From assembly GCA_946965045.2 (NCBI GenBank), contig OX337234.1:2418001-2482000 (forward strand): a DNA stretch of 64,000 bases, read 5' to 3'. This document shows, piece after piece, positions 50,712-61,400 of this stretch (its first letter is position 1; the number at the start of each line of letters is the position of its first letter). The DNA is from Epithemia pelagica. Lineage: Eukaryota; Bacillariophyta; Bacillariophyceae; Surirellales; Surirellaceae. Position numbers and translations under genes: made by a program. The notes beneath the pieces are model-generated. The model saw nothing but the letters and a program-made list of their open reading frames with translations, did no database searches and was not told where the DNA came from.

Positions 50712-52166
50712 ATGTCTGTTGCCAAAAAAGTTCTTAAGGGTGGCCGATCAGACCCAGCACACTCTATGAGTGTGTGCCATTCCAATGGCAAGGGTCTCAC
50801 CACCTTGTCCGTGGATAGATCTTCTTTCCATTGGGCGGGACTGGCAGAAAAGATGGAATCATGTGGCGACGCAAAAGTTCTCAAGGGTGGCCGATCAGAC
50901 CCAACATGCTCTTCGAGCATGTGTCATACATCAAATGACAAGGGTCTCACCACCTTGTGCTTGGATAGATCTTCTATCCATAGGGCGGGACTGAATTCAT
51001 CGCACACTACAAAGAAGAAAACTGCTTCAAAGTTGATCCGAAACCTTAGCAAGCACAGCTACAAAAAGAACGATTGCTCTATCACCAACATCATACATAC
51101 GTTCAAGTCTAACAAGCCTTCTTCACAACGAACACAAGTTGGAAAGGTTATATTGCATGGATGCTCCAAGGCAAGATCTAAAACTCAGCGACAGCATCGG
51201 AATAAAAAATCAAAGAAGCAGATGGAATTGAAGAATGTTGACAATGCCTCAAGTGAACAAACACTGTCTGAACAAGTTCTTGACAAAAAATGCTGTGTTT
51301 TCAAAGATGACGCATCCGAGTCTTTGTTTGTTTGCAACAATCAAACATCTTCTCAGTTGGACTTCATTTCATTGTCATTGTTTCTAACAACTGATGTGGG
51401 ACAAGGTGGGGCCATGTTTCGTCCACAAAAAGCTGAGCTTCCCGTCTTCCTCAAAACTCCGAGAAACAAGAACCTTACCACCTTTGCTTTCGAAGACAAA
51501 GTCATCAAGGTTCTCGGGAAACTTGAGAGTCAGGTTAAGTTCCAACAGAGAGGCAAAAAACGATTTGTGGCACAAGATTCAAACATATCATCGTATGTAA
51601 CAGTTGGAATGACGGCAAACCGAGGTGGGAAAGGAATTGTTCCATCCAAGTTACATTTGATGAGCAAGAAAGACTTGAAAACGATGGTCAGGTTTGTCAA
51701 GCAGATTGAAGAGGAGTTCTACGCTTGGGCGGACTGGTCCTACATTTTTGGCTTTTCGAATTTCAATAAGATTCAAGACATCCCGACTTTGGGAGTCGAT
51801 GGAAAGACATCTACCTTCTTCAGTGCTATATCCTTCGGACGGAATGTTTTCCTAGCAGCTCACAAAGACCAAGACTATGGGTACTCCGTTGTCGTTGCAA
51901 TGAGTCCTGAAGAATCTGTTCGTGAAAACGAAGAAGTCTTATGCTACTTTGTCTTTCCTGAACTTGGTCACAAAGTTGCTCTTCGAAATCTGGACATCCT
52001 GATTTTCAACCCTCAAGAATACCATTGTGTTTCAAAAAAAGTTGTTGATTCAGACGTCTTTGTTCTTTCCTTGTATATGAAAACGTCAGTTGTGGGGAAA
52101 AACAATAATGATCTGGGCTCGACTCCAATTGAAGAATGTATTCGTGACTACCTCAAACAAGTATAA
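50712..52166 (+). CDS. putative 2OG-Fe(II) dioxygenase-like protein (TET/JBP-like), transposon-associated
   Basis: The 484-residue protein has a repetitive basic N-terminus (two 49-codon repeats, 50731-50877 and from 50878) and a C-terminal domain from about residue 265. That domain has the spacing of a double-stranded beta-helix oxygenase: His384 and Asp386 in FLAAHKDQDYGYSVVVAMSP, then CYFVFPELGHKVALRNLDIL and IFNPQEYHCVSKK with His438. HxD followed by His about 50 residues later is the iron-binding pattern of 2-oxoglutarate oxygenases. The usual 2OG-binding Arg after the last His is not evident; Lys443/444 lie near. Its stop is only 35 bp from the MULE transposase stop on the other strand. 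TET/JBP-like enzymes oxidise 5-methylcytosine or thymine and are known passengers of some transposons. Assignment is moderate. Confidence 0.55.
   Translation: MSVAKKVLKGGRSDPAHSMSVCHSNGKGLTTLSVDRSSFHWAGLAEKMESCGDAKVLKGGRSDPTCSSSMCHTSNDKGLTTLCLDRSSIHRAGLNSSHTTKKKTASKLIRNLSKHSYKKNDCSITNIIHTFKSNKPSSQRTQVGKVILHGCSKARSKTQRQHRNKKSKKQMELKNVDNASSEQTLSEQVLDKKCCVFKDDASESLFVCNNQTSSQLDFISLSLFLTTDVGQGGAMFRPQKAELPVFLKTPRNKNLTTFAFEDKVIKVLGKLESQVKFQQRGKKRFVAQDSNISSYVTVGMTANRGGKGIVPSKLHLMSKKDLKTMVRFVKQIEEEFYAWADWSYIFGFSNFNKIQDIPTLGVDGKTSTFFSAISFGRNVFLAAHKDQDYGYSVVVAMSPEESVRENEEVLCYFVFPELGHKVALRNLDILIFNPQEYHCVSKKVVDSDVFVLSLYMKTSVVGKNNNDLGSTPIEECIRDYLKQV
50731..50995 (+). repeat. 147-bp in-frame duplication in the dioxygenase-like gene
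   Basis: Two copies of a segment (period 147 bp) encode KVLKGGRSDP, a variable CH-containing part, KGLTTL, DRSS and AGL. Each copy has an internal inverted match (ggtggccgatcagaccc with gggtctcaccacc). The duplication could be structural DNA captured into the coding sequence. Confidence 0.8.
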
Positions 52167-52201
52167 ATGACACACAAAAATTCACGTTTCTAATCACATC
52201 A

Positions 52202-54876
52202 TTATCTGTTTCTGTAGTAAGTTTGTTGATATGAACTTCGAGAATTGTCGAAGTCGATATTGCTTGAAATAAATTGGTCTATTTCATTTGTCGTCCTGTT
52301 GCCCTCAAGTACACGTCTGCGTTTTCTTCCTAATTCACGGGATTGGTTTTGTCGCGCTTCACTTAGAATTGTCATAAGATGTTTCCGAGATGAGCGGCAG
52401 TTGAACAAGGGAAGCATATCCTTGAAAAAGGTTATCAAAGCTGACTGCTTTACCTCGTCGGATAATGGCATTTGAAACTGATACTCATTGCAGTCCACTT
52501 TATCAGAGTCGACGATCTCCTCCTCCATTGTAGTCTCTTGTGTGAAAGGAAACTCAGTGTCATCTATATCTTCTCCTTCCTTTCCTGTACGATCACTTTC
52601 TATTGGCTGATACTGAGTTGGATATTCCGAGACAGTATAGTTCCAGCATAGAGGAACTGGACTGTTTGCAATTTCTAGGATGTCGTCAATAGTATATTCG
52701 GTGCCTGACCAGATATAAGGATAGTCTTCTTCTGTGGAGATGTCTGTTTTCAAACGAAGCCCAATCTGATCCATTTTCTGGAGATCAGCATATGCCTCTG
52801 TAAGGGAGGAAAATCCATCAGAATGGGCATAATAACCATATGCAAGATGCCATCGCACATCGATGTCTGAAGTGTCATATTCTGGTTCAATCGCAAATAG
52901 ATGACGACAAGGGATCCCGTGCCTGTGCATGTAACCACAGGAACACTGTAGATATCCATCATTGTTTACCACTTTCCATGCATTCTTAAACACAGGAGGG
53001 CAAAGTGTGCTCGTTCTAAATTCCGACAAGCCACTTATAGAATTTCGGAAAACGTACCATTGGTTGGGGGCATACCTTGCAACAGTGTATTGGGTTCGTT
53101 GGCGATATTGTTGGATAACCATGTGACGTGCCATGTTTGAAACATCAGATAAAGCCTTGATATTATGCTTTGAATCATGTCGATTGTATAAAGGAACTTC
53201 TGAAAGTTGTCGAGCAAGATTCACTCTTCAATCTTTGGCTGCAAGAGAAGAATGGTTAAGCATTGCGTTGGCTGCCGTAGCCATGCACATGTTTGGTTTC
53301 GCTGAGATGTCTGAATTTTTGCATGAACGATTCATTGCTTCTCCCGAATTGTTCATGTATTCATCAAAACATCGGTGATATGTTTTTCTCCAAAAGGCAG
53401 TAGAGCTTTCCTGTGGAAGTATTTTCTCTATAATCCATCGCTCGATTTCTGTTAATCCCGTCGGTGTGAAAAACGGCTCCAACACCCCACTCTGAATTCG
53501 TTTTAGCAGAAGTCCCTTTGATAACTCATATTGTGTCTCTGTGACGCATGAGCTTCCATCTGACCAACTGTATATCCATCTTTTTATCTCTTTCAAAACT
53601 ATATGTGACGATGCGTCCAAGCAATAATGATTGTTTATTGAACGTTCAAACGTCTTTTGAACAATGTGATACATACATCGGGATCTTCTAACCAATGGTA
53701 GGACTGAGCAACATGCTTCTTCGACTGCATCAAACTCTTGCGCGTCACCATCAGTGACTACTAGGCGAACTCGTTGTAAGTGATCTCTGCCAATCATAGA
53801 TGGGAGACACTTGAGAAAGACCCATCGATAGAATGCACTTGTTTCATTGGGCATAAAAATCCGACAAACAACAAAGGCTTTACCATTTTGGTCTCTGCCA
53901 CACATTAAGAGCAATGGTCTTCCTTCATTGTTTGTCTTGTGCGTAGAATCAACAAAAAGAATCTCTGGAAAACGGAGGAACAGGCGATAAGCTTCCATGT
54001 CAATCCATGCAGCACCAAGTAAAACACGTTTGGAAGAAACGTCAATTTGGAGATCCTGGTTTATCTCCCTTGAGGCATTTGAAGCGTCTGTTAATGCTTC
54101 ATTCGATTCAAGGCCAATGTCTGTTGTCTCTTCTTGAAAGTCGTTACTTGTCTTGTGTGTGGACTCAAGAACATCAACATAAGTCATTCTATCTTCAACG
54201 TCTGTAATTGATAAGTGTCCATTGGTTGGTGGTCGTCCTTTTGAATGGCGATGGAAAGCCCGACCTTCCTTTCGACAAGAAAGAAAACAATAGCGCAATC
54301 TGACATTTGGATCGCTTGCATTCTTCCTCATCCAGTTGATCATCATCGATGCAGTTGAGTGCTCATTGACAGGATTAGACGAATTTTGCAGAAATGAGGG
54401 TACCATTTGAAGGCGTTGCATTGATCCCCTCGATATAAGTTCCTGTTTATGCTCGAGCACAAAGTATCGAACAGATCCAGATCCAATTGAAGCATTACCA
54501 CCACTCTTGATAACAGCTACTGCTGACTCTGATAGATGTCTTGATTTCAGGGAGAGTTCTCCCGGAATGGGTTTCGGATGGTTTGTATGGAATGCATATC
54601 CACACCCTTGTTTCAAATAGATGTATCCATCATGTCCTTCACGAATACCAAAGCGTAAAGACACCTTGCATGTTTCCTCAATGTGCAATGGACGACCACT
54701 GCAGGTTCCCCTTTGAGACGACTTTCCATCAGGACGTTCATTTGATTTATCACGATGATATGTGTAGGACCGTATCCCAAGTTGAATGCCATCTTCATCA
54801 AAATCTTTCGAAGAGTCAATGGGAATACAAAGATCGTTGTCGGTAGCACTTTTGTCAGATGACAGTGCTTTGTTGC
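52202..54876 (-). pseudogene. MULE-type transposase with SWIM zinc finger, one in-frame TGA, 5' end cut by Copia
   Basis: The catalytic core has EILFVDSTHKTNNEGRPLLL (first Asp codon 53948-53950), LVVTDGDAQEFDAVEEACCS (second Asp near 53751), RRSRCMYHIVQKTF and NNSGEAMNRSCKNS (candidate Glu near 53335), as in Mutator-like transposases. After it a single TGA (53228-53230) interrupts the frame. The same frame then continues into a SWIM finger (CSCGYMHRHGIPCRHLFA, near 52901-52950) and an acidic tail ending at 52202. Upstream the frame runs into the left LTR of the Copia element at 54877, so the true N-terminus lies beyond that insertion and outside the window. The element is therefore inactive here for two independent reasons. 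Confidence 0.82.
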
Positions 54877-55403
54877 TGTCAGAGTCACTAGCATACACTG
54901 GGTATACTAATAGCTAAGGGAATACCGCGTAGTCGGGGTGGAGATTGATCAAGTCTCCACACCAACCTAGAAGTCTTTTGCGTTGCAAAAACTCCTGTAT
55001 CGATATTATGATTAAAGCTATAGAGTAAACAAAGTGATCTTGAGTTCCTCATTTTGATTCCTCGCTTTGGTTTCCAGGAATTGATCTGCTATCTTGCAAC
55101 GCACAGCTTGATTCAAATGGACGATAGTTATCTCATTTGTTGTTTGTTGTGTCATAGGTTAGTTAGCAAAACATGAGTGTCGTAGACACAAACAACGAGT
55201 GGCCCGGCGTTCTGTGGCGCCAAAAGCCCATCCTGCGCGTTATGCATGCGCGGATTCCGACATGTAGGCTTATATCATTGGGTCATGCAACACAAACTGC
55301 CAGTCGTGCAAATTCAATATTTCAAAACACAAATACAAATTTGGAAACGCGACTGGTGCTAAAAACATAAACTGCGACTCTCCCTCTTGGGCTTGGTGTC
55401 ACA
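54877..55403 (-). repeat. 3' LTR of the Copia element
   Basis: In plus orientation it begins TGTCAG and, by my reading, ends gtgtcaca at 55403, next to the polyprotein stop. The last ~40 bp cannot be checked against the other LTR because the window ends first. Confidence 0.75.
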
Positions 55404-55405
55404 GT

Positions 55406-58400
55406 TCACCATCCTTGATTTAGTTTTCGGATGGTCTCAAAGATTTCTCGAGCCAGACCTTTCGTGAGGATGTCGGCCCGTTGCAACTTGGTGTCGATCT
55501 TGGAAATCGTAACCGTTCGATCTTCCATATTGGATTTCGAGGACACAATGGTTGCGTTTGTGGCTTTCACCTGGGACCAAAACCAGTGCCACTTGTTGTT
55601 TAGCGAGCGAGATCGAGAGGTGAGACGTTGGTTGGTAGCCACAAGGTAAGCACTATTGTTGTCCTCATGGACTTCTGCAGTAATCCGTGGCACACTTGGA
55701 TTGATTCTCACACAAGAGTTTAACTCGTTCAAGACTTCTTGCAACCAGACTACAACTCGCATGGCTTGAGACAGAGCCACGTATTCGGAGTGAAAGGTGC
55801 TTGTTGCAATTTCGCTTTGCAATTGAGATTTCCAAACCAGAGGACTTCCCCCGAAGAAGATGATATACCCAGTTCGGGACTTGGCGCTTGTTGGATCATC
55901 TTCTGGTTCTCGGCCGTGCAGACCCATGAAGTCTGCATCGACATAACAATCAAGCCGATAGTCTTTGCTTGGGCGAAAGATGGTGCCGTTGTCGATGGTC
56001 CGTGAGAGATATCGGATGATGGCTTTGACGGCTTGAGCGTGCGATTGTTTTGGATCATTGGAAAAACGTGCCACTTGGCTCACGGCAAACGTTATGTCTG
56101 GCCGTGTGTTGGTGGAGAGATACAACAACATACCAACCACTGACCGATAGTTCCAATTGTCTTTCATGGGAGGGCCGTTGGGATCACTTCCCAATCCAAT
56201 CTGCGCTGCAGGGGTCCAATTTCCGTTGCAGTCTTCCATCTTTGTGGTTTGGAGGATGCGTTTGATTAAGCCGGGTTGAGTCATTACAATCTCGTCCTTG
56301 TTCCGCTTGAAATCGATTCCCAGGTATTCTGCGAAATCGGAGTCTTTTGACAATTCGAAACCTTTTGTTTTCAGTCGTTCAATGAATGCATCCACAAGAG
56401 TCATGGTGGGTGCAACGATGCCACAATCATCCACCCAAATAAAGAGAAGCATGTCTGGTTTCATGAAGAAACATTCGTCATGGTCGCTTTTCTTGAAACC
56501 ATCTTCCAAAAGAGCTTCAATGAGTTTTTCATACCATAATCTAGGGGCAATGGTCAAACCGTAGAGACTCTTCAGTAGACGTAGGCAGGTGGGTTCTGAG
56601 CTGGTTGACTTGAAACCAGGTGGTATGTGGATCCAGATGGGTTCCTTGAGTTTTGCCTGGACGAAGGCATTGCTGAAGTCTATGCATACCATTACCCATT
56701 GTTGACTTAGGGCGTAGATCATGCAGATTCGGATGATTGCCCAATTTACAACTGGTGAATAGGCGTCTGGTGCTTGTTCTTGAAGGTCGCCTCTCACGCA
56801 GTAGCGTCCTTTGTGCTTCTTGATTGTTCCATCGGCGTGGCGTTTTCGTTTGAAAACCCATGTGCCTGGTAGAATCTTTGTTTTGGCAGCCGACTGTGGC
56901 TCTTCAATCCATGTCCCTTTTGCTGTCAACTCATCAATTTCTTGTTTTGCTGCCTTGCGCCAGTGAAGAAGGTCTGCATCTTTCAACGCTTGATCGTAGC
57001 TCAGAGTGTCGGGGTCTACGATGGTTGCCTTGAAGAGTCCAATTGTGGCTTGAAAAGGTAGGTTGTCAAGAGTATCGACGTGGGCAAGGTAGGACTTGTG
57101 TGTGGGGTCCATGGATTCGACGAGACGGTTGGGTGAACGTCGGTTTCGGCCGGATCGACGAGGGGCTGGAGAGGCATGCTCCCTCTGGTTGGATGGCTCC
57201 CTCTGTTGCTTGTGTTCAGGTGGTTGTGATTTGGAGGCAGGAGGAGCCTGTGTTGGTGTACTCTCCCTCTGCTCCGTGGGCATGGTCCAAGCATCTGCAA
57301 GGGAAAGGGGAGGGATTTTGTGCGGTGCAGCCAAAGTGGTGGGAGGAGGATTGGTCGACATGCGCGACGGAGCATCGGCAGGCGACGACGGAACACTGGG
57401 TGGGGCAGACACTGGACGCGGAGTACTGACGGGGTGGGGCAAGGGAGGGGCAGCCGTGGTTGAAGTTGGTGGGACGGCAGGGGTGTCGTATTCCAGTGGA
57501 ACAGGAGGGGTCGCGTTTTCCATGGCCTCAAAGATCTTGTTTTTGGTGAGTTCGGAGGCAGTGGCTTCGGGCGCGTCATTCGGAGAATCGTCGTCTGCTG
57601 ATGGATCGTCGTATCCTGGTGAGTGCAGAATGTTGTCCATGTTTGCAAAGATTTGGTCAACTGTTGCATGTGGTGAGTGGGAGTTTTCGTTGGTTGCTGC
57701 CACTGTTGCAAACCAGTCGTCGAAGACAACGTGGTATTGCGGTGAGATTGTGCCCGTGTCGAGGTTGAGTACGAGTGGAGCGGTGAGTGCATGTTGTTGG
57801 GAGAATCCAACAAACATGCAGCGTTGACTTCTTGGCTTCCATCGTGGTAATTTCTTACCGTCTTGTATTGTTTTGTTCAGAACATATGCCGGTGCACCCC
57901 AGACATGAAGATCGTGGAAGCGACGTTGCTCCCATCTTGTCTTGGTGAAGAGGTCGATGGGGGAAATTCCTGTTTCAATCTTTGGGAGTCGGTTGTAGAT
58001 GAAAACAGCATGGTCGACGGCCATGGGCCAAAGAGTTGGGTCTGCAACTTCGGGCCAATGGGTGGCGGCGTGTAACATCATGGTCCTTGCCATGGACATG
58101 ATGGTTTGGATGCTGCGCTCTGCCACGCCATTGTGGTGGTGTGCGCCTACACCAGCAAAGCTTGTTACTTGCTGAAAGGTTTGCAGGTGCTCGGTGTATT
58201 TCTTCGAGGTGAAAGCGGTGCCATTGTCTGTGTGATATTGTTGAATGATCACTCCTTGGTTCTGACATCGTTGTTCGTATTCTGTTTTTGCTTTTAGTGT
58301 TTGGTGGGTGTTAAGGTGAGTTTGCATGGATACGTCGATGTATCCACTTGCGTGGTCTACGAAAATGCATCCACCGCTAAGCATTGCTTCTTCTTTGGTT

Positions 58401-61400
58401 TTGCCTTTTGATGTGTAGAGGCGTCCTTTTGTCGAGCAGATGAAGTGGTCTGCTGAAACTTGTTGACCGGGAAAAAGGTGGTTCTTTTTCAGGGCTCCTT
58501 CTTTGTCTTGTATTTTGACGGTTTTCTGTCCTGGGGAGTGCCTGGTCTTTTGTTTTCCATAAAGACAAGCGGCACACAACGGAGGAGTTGTCAGTTTGCA
58601 GACGGCAGTGTGGAGTCGTCGCGACGACTCGTCATTCGACAATACACCAGAGCGGAGAACAAACTGGACGACGCGGAAGGGTGCATGTCCAAACCGGATG
58701 TGCCATTGGCTCCAGACCTTTTGTGGTGCTGAGAGGTTTATGTTTCGTTCGTCAACTGTGGTGACAGTGGCAACGAATGCAGAGACTGAACGGTTCACTC
58801 CTAGTCGGTGGTAGCAGATACTTTTCGGTAAGTTGCTTTCGGCTTCGATTTCGACTTTTATTGGTCCTCGAGCAGGGTCGTTTCTCACACCGCTGAGTTT
58901 GAGTCCTTGTGGTTCGATTTTTATGGTTTCTCCTTGGTATCGTTGTAAGAGGCTGCTTGTACTGAGAAGCCGACAGCCAGCTGCGGGTATGTACAGAGCA
59001 AGGAGTTCGATACATCGTAGCCGTCCATGGACGTCTTTGATGTACCATTCCACGACTCCTTGGCTTTCGACTTGTGCTCCTTCGGCCAAACCTTGGACCT
59101 GATAGTCAGGAGGTACGTCCCTCACTTTGTTTGGAATGAAATCGGTCTTGTCGTTCGTGATGGAGACACTTGCGCCTGAATCCCAAATGAGGAGAAAAGC
59201 TTGTTTGTCTTCCATTTCTGACTGAAATTTTCGTGGGTGATTGATTGCAGCTTGGAGCGCCAGATTTTGGCTCATGGTGTAAGCATGTGCCTGTATGGTG
59301 GTGGTGCTCATGAGTGATGGAAGTGGCTGTGGTCCTTGCAGTGGTCTAATCGTTGTATTGTTTGTCCTGTCTCGTTTGTGTTTCTTACGGTTTCGTCGAT
59401 GTGTTGGTTTCCGTGGTTTGGACTTTGGGTGAGATCGGTGTCGGTCGTGGTGGGAGCGAGGTTTCGGTGCCACAGCAATGGCATGGGTTGGTTGGTATTC
59501 TCCCTCTGATGTGGTACAGAGACCGAGTGCTGAGCGCAGCCATCGTCCAACAGAGCGGACCAAGGACATGCCAGAGTTTGGGGAGAGACATGTAACAATC
59601 AACCGGTGGGTGAGACAATCCACGGGTGAGTGGAGGGGACGCGACAAAGAGTGAACAATCTGCAAAGCAGCTGTAGCGCCTCCAAAACAGGAAAGGAGGT
59701 ATGGGAGTGCCTTTCTTGGAGCCAGATGTGGACCAATACACAACAAACCAGTGCCGAGCAAACCGGTGAGAGCGCCTTGCTTCACGGTTATCATCAGTGT
59801 TCTTGTAGAAGGCAGTGGTGGAAAGAATTGATGACGATTGGGATTAGAAGGAAGGTTCAGACGGAGTGGTTTCTTTTTCTTTCGTTTCGGTTTTGTCATA
59901 AACTTGGTGGTCGCAACATGGGCGGCTGGTTTGCTGGGCAGGTTGGTCAGATGTTCGTCGTGGGAGTCCGGGGTGATGTCATTTGGATTGATGGTGATAT
60001 CCATGGCATGACCAGGGAGTCCTTGTTTGTTCTGCTTGATGATGATGGCACCATAGTCGGAGATGGTGGCCAACTCCCATGCTGTGTGCAGGGTACTGCT
60101 CAGACTTGGTGTTTCCATGCTAAGACGGCTGTGATGTACTTGCTCGTCTAGTTGGAGAGCGGTTAGTGCTTCCTTCAGTTTCTGTTGGAGAGAAGGTAGT
60201 TGTTGTTCTAAAGTCTTCTTCAAACGTGGATTTTCTTCTTTGTGATAGGCCGTGTGTGTGTGGATAAAGTGCTCCACTAGGCTCTCAATGTGGTCTTGAC
60301 GGATGGCTGGGTCGTCGTCTCCCATCATTTGCCTTTGACGAGTTGCGAAGGGAATAATGGGAGAGGAGGGACGTTTCTTGGGGGCTGAGGGCTCGCCCGG
60401 CGCGTGGAAGAGTCGTGTTGGGGTGATGAACGACAGATCTAGGCTGTTGGGCGAGAGTGCACTGTAAGTACTGGGAGGCGTTTCCCTCTCAATGGGGGAT
60501 ACTTCATCGTCTTGAATCGCCGGCATCTTCCTATCAGGTGTTGGTTGGTCTTGTTCATGGAAGTTGGGCGGTTCTTTTTGGTCTTGTTCTTGATTTACTG
60601 GACAGTCTGACGGAATTTTCGTGTGGATGTCAGTGTTCGGTGGATCTTCATTCTTGTCGAATGTGAATGTTGCTTCATAGAAGTCATACCAGGTGTCATC
60701 GGTTCGTTCAGTTTCGCCGACATTTGAGTTGTTGTACTCTTTCCAAGGTGAGTTGATGGTTGCCACTTTGGCATTGAGATTCAGTTTATTTAGATCTACG
60801 GTAAAGTCGATGTCCGGTGGTTCGGGTGCTGGATCTTGTTCTTCATCTGTCTCACTCTCGTTGTTTGTTTCGTTTGCCATCGTAGGTGGGCAGGCTCCGT
60901 CGTTGTTGTCATCATCGTGATCGTTGTCATCTGCTTCGTCGTCGGCGTCTCCATTTGGGTCGTCGTCGTCGGTGTCTTCATCTTCTTCCTCTTCGTCATC
61001 TTCTTCATCGTCTTGGTCATTTTCTCCGTCGGCTGCATCGTTGTCGGTGGTGCTTGCGGTGTCACCTGTCTCGGTAGCTTCGTCGTCGGAGTCTTCTGGT
61101 GGATGAACAATGCGGTGCAGGTTCATGACGCGGCGTAGTTCATCCGTTGCAGCTTGGATGAAGGCTTGTCGGATGTTGGGTGGAAGAGCCATCAAGTCTC
61201 GGTTTGGGGCGTTTCGATCGTTGTCTTCTTCTTCGTCCGATGATTCTGCGATTGAGAGGTCGTCGGGGTCAATGAATGTGAGGGGACGAAATGTTGCCGG
61301 AGCTTGATGAAGGCCATATGGTGTGATTGGTCGTGGAACGAGAGGTGGGAGTTCGACGGATTCGTCGGTTTGGTCGGAATCGACGTTCCTGAACAGAGAG

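Noticed and set aside
60836-61138. Plus-strand frames rich in Val/Ile opposite the Copia acidic linker
   Set aside because: They are antisense shadows of the GAC/GAT-rich coding strand of the polyprotein.
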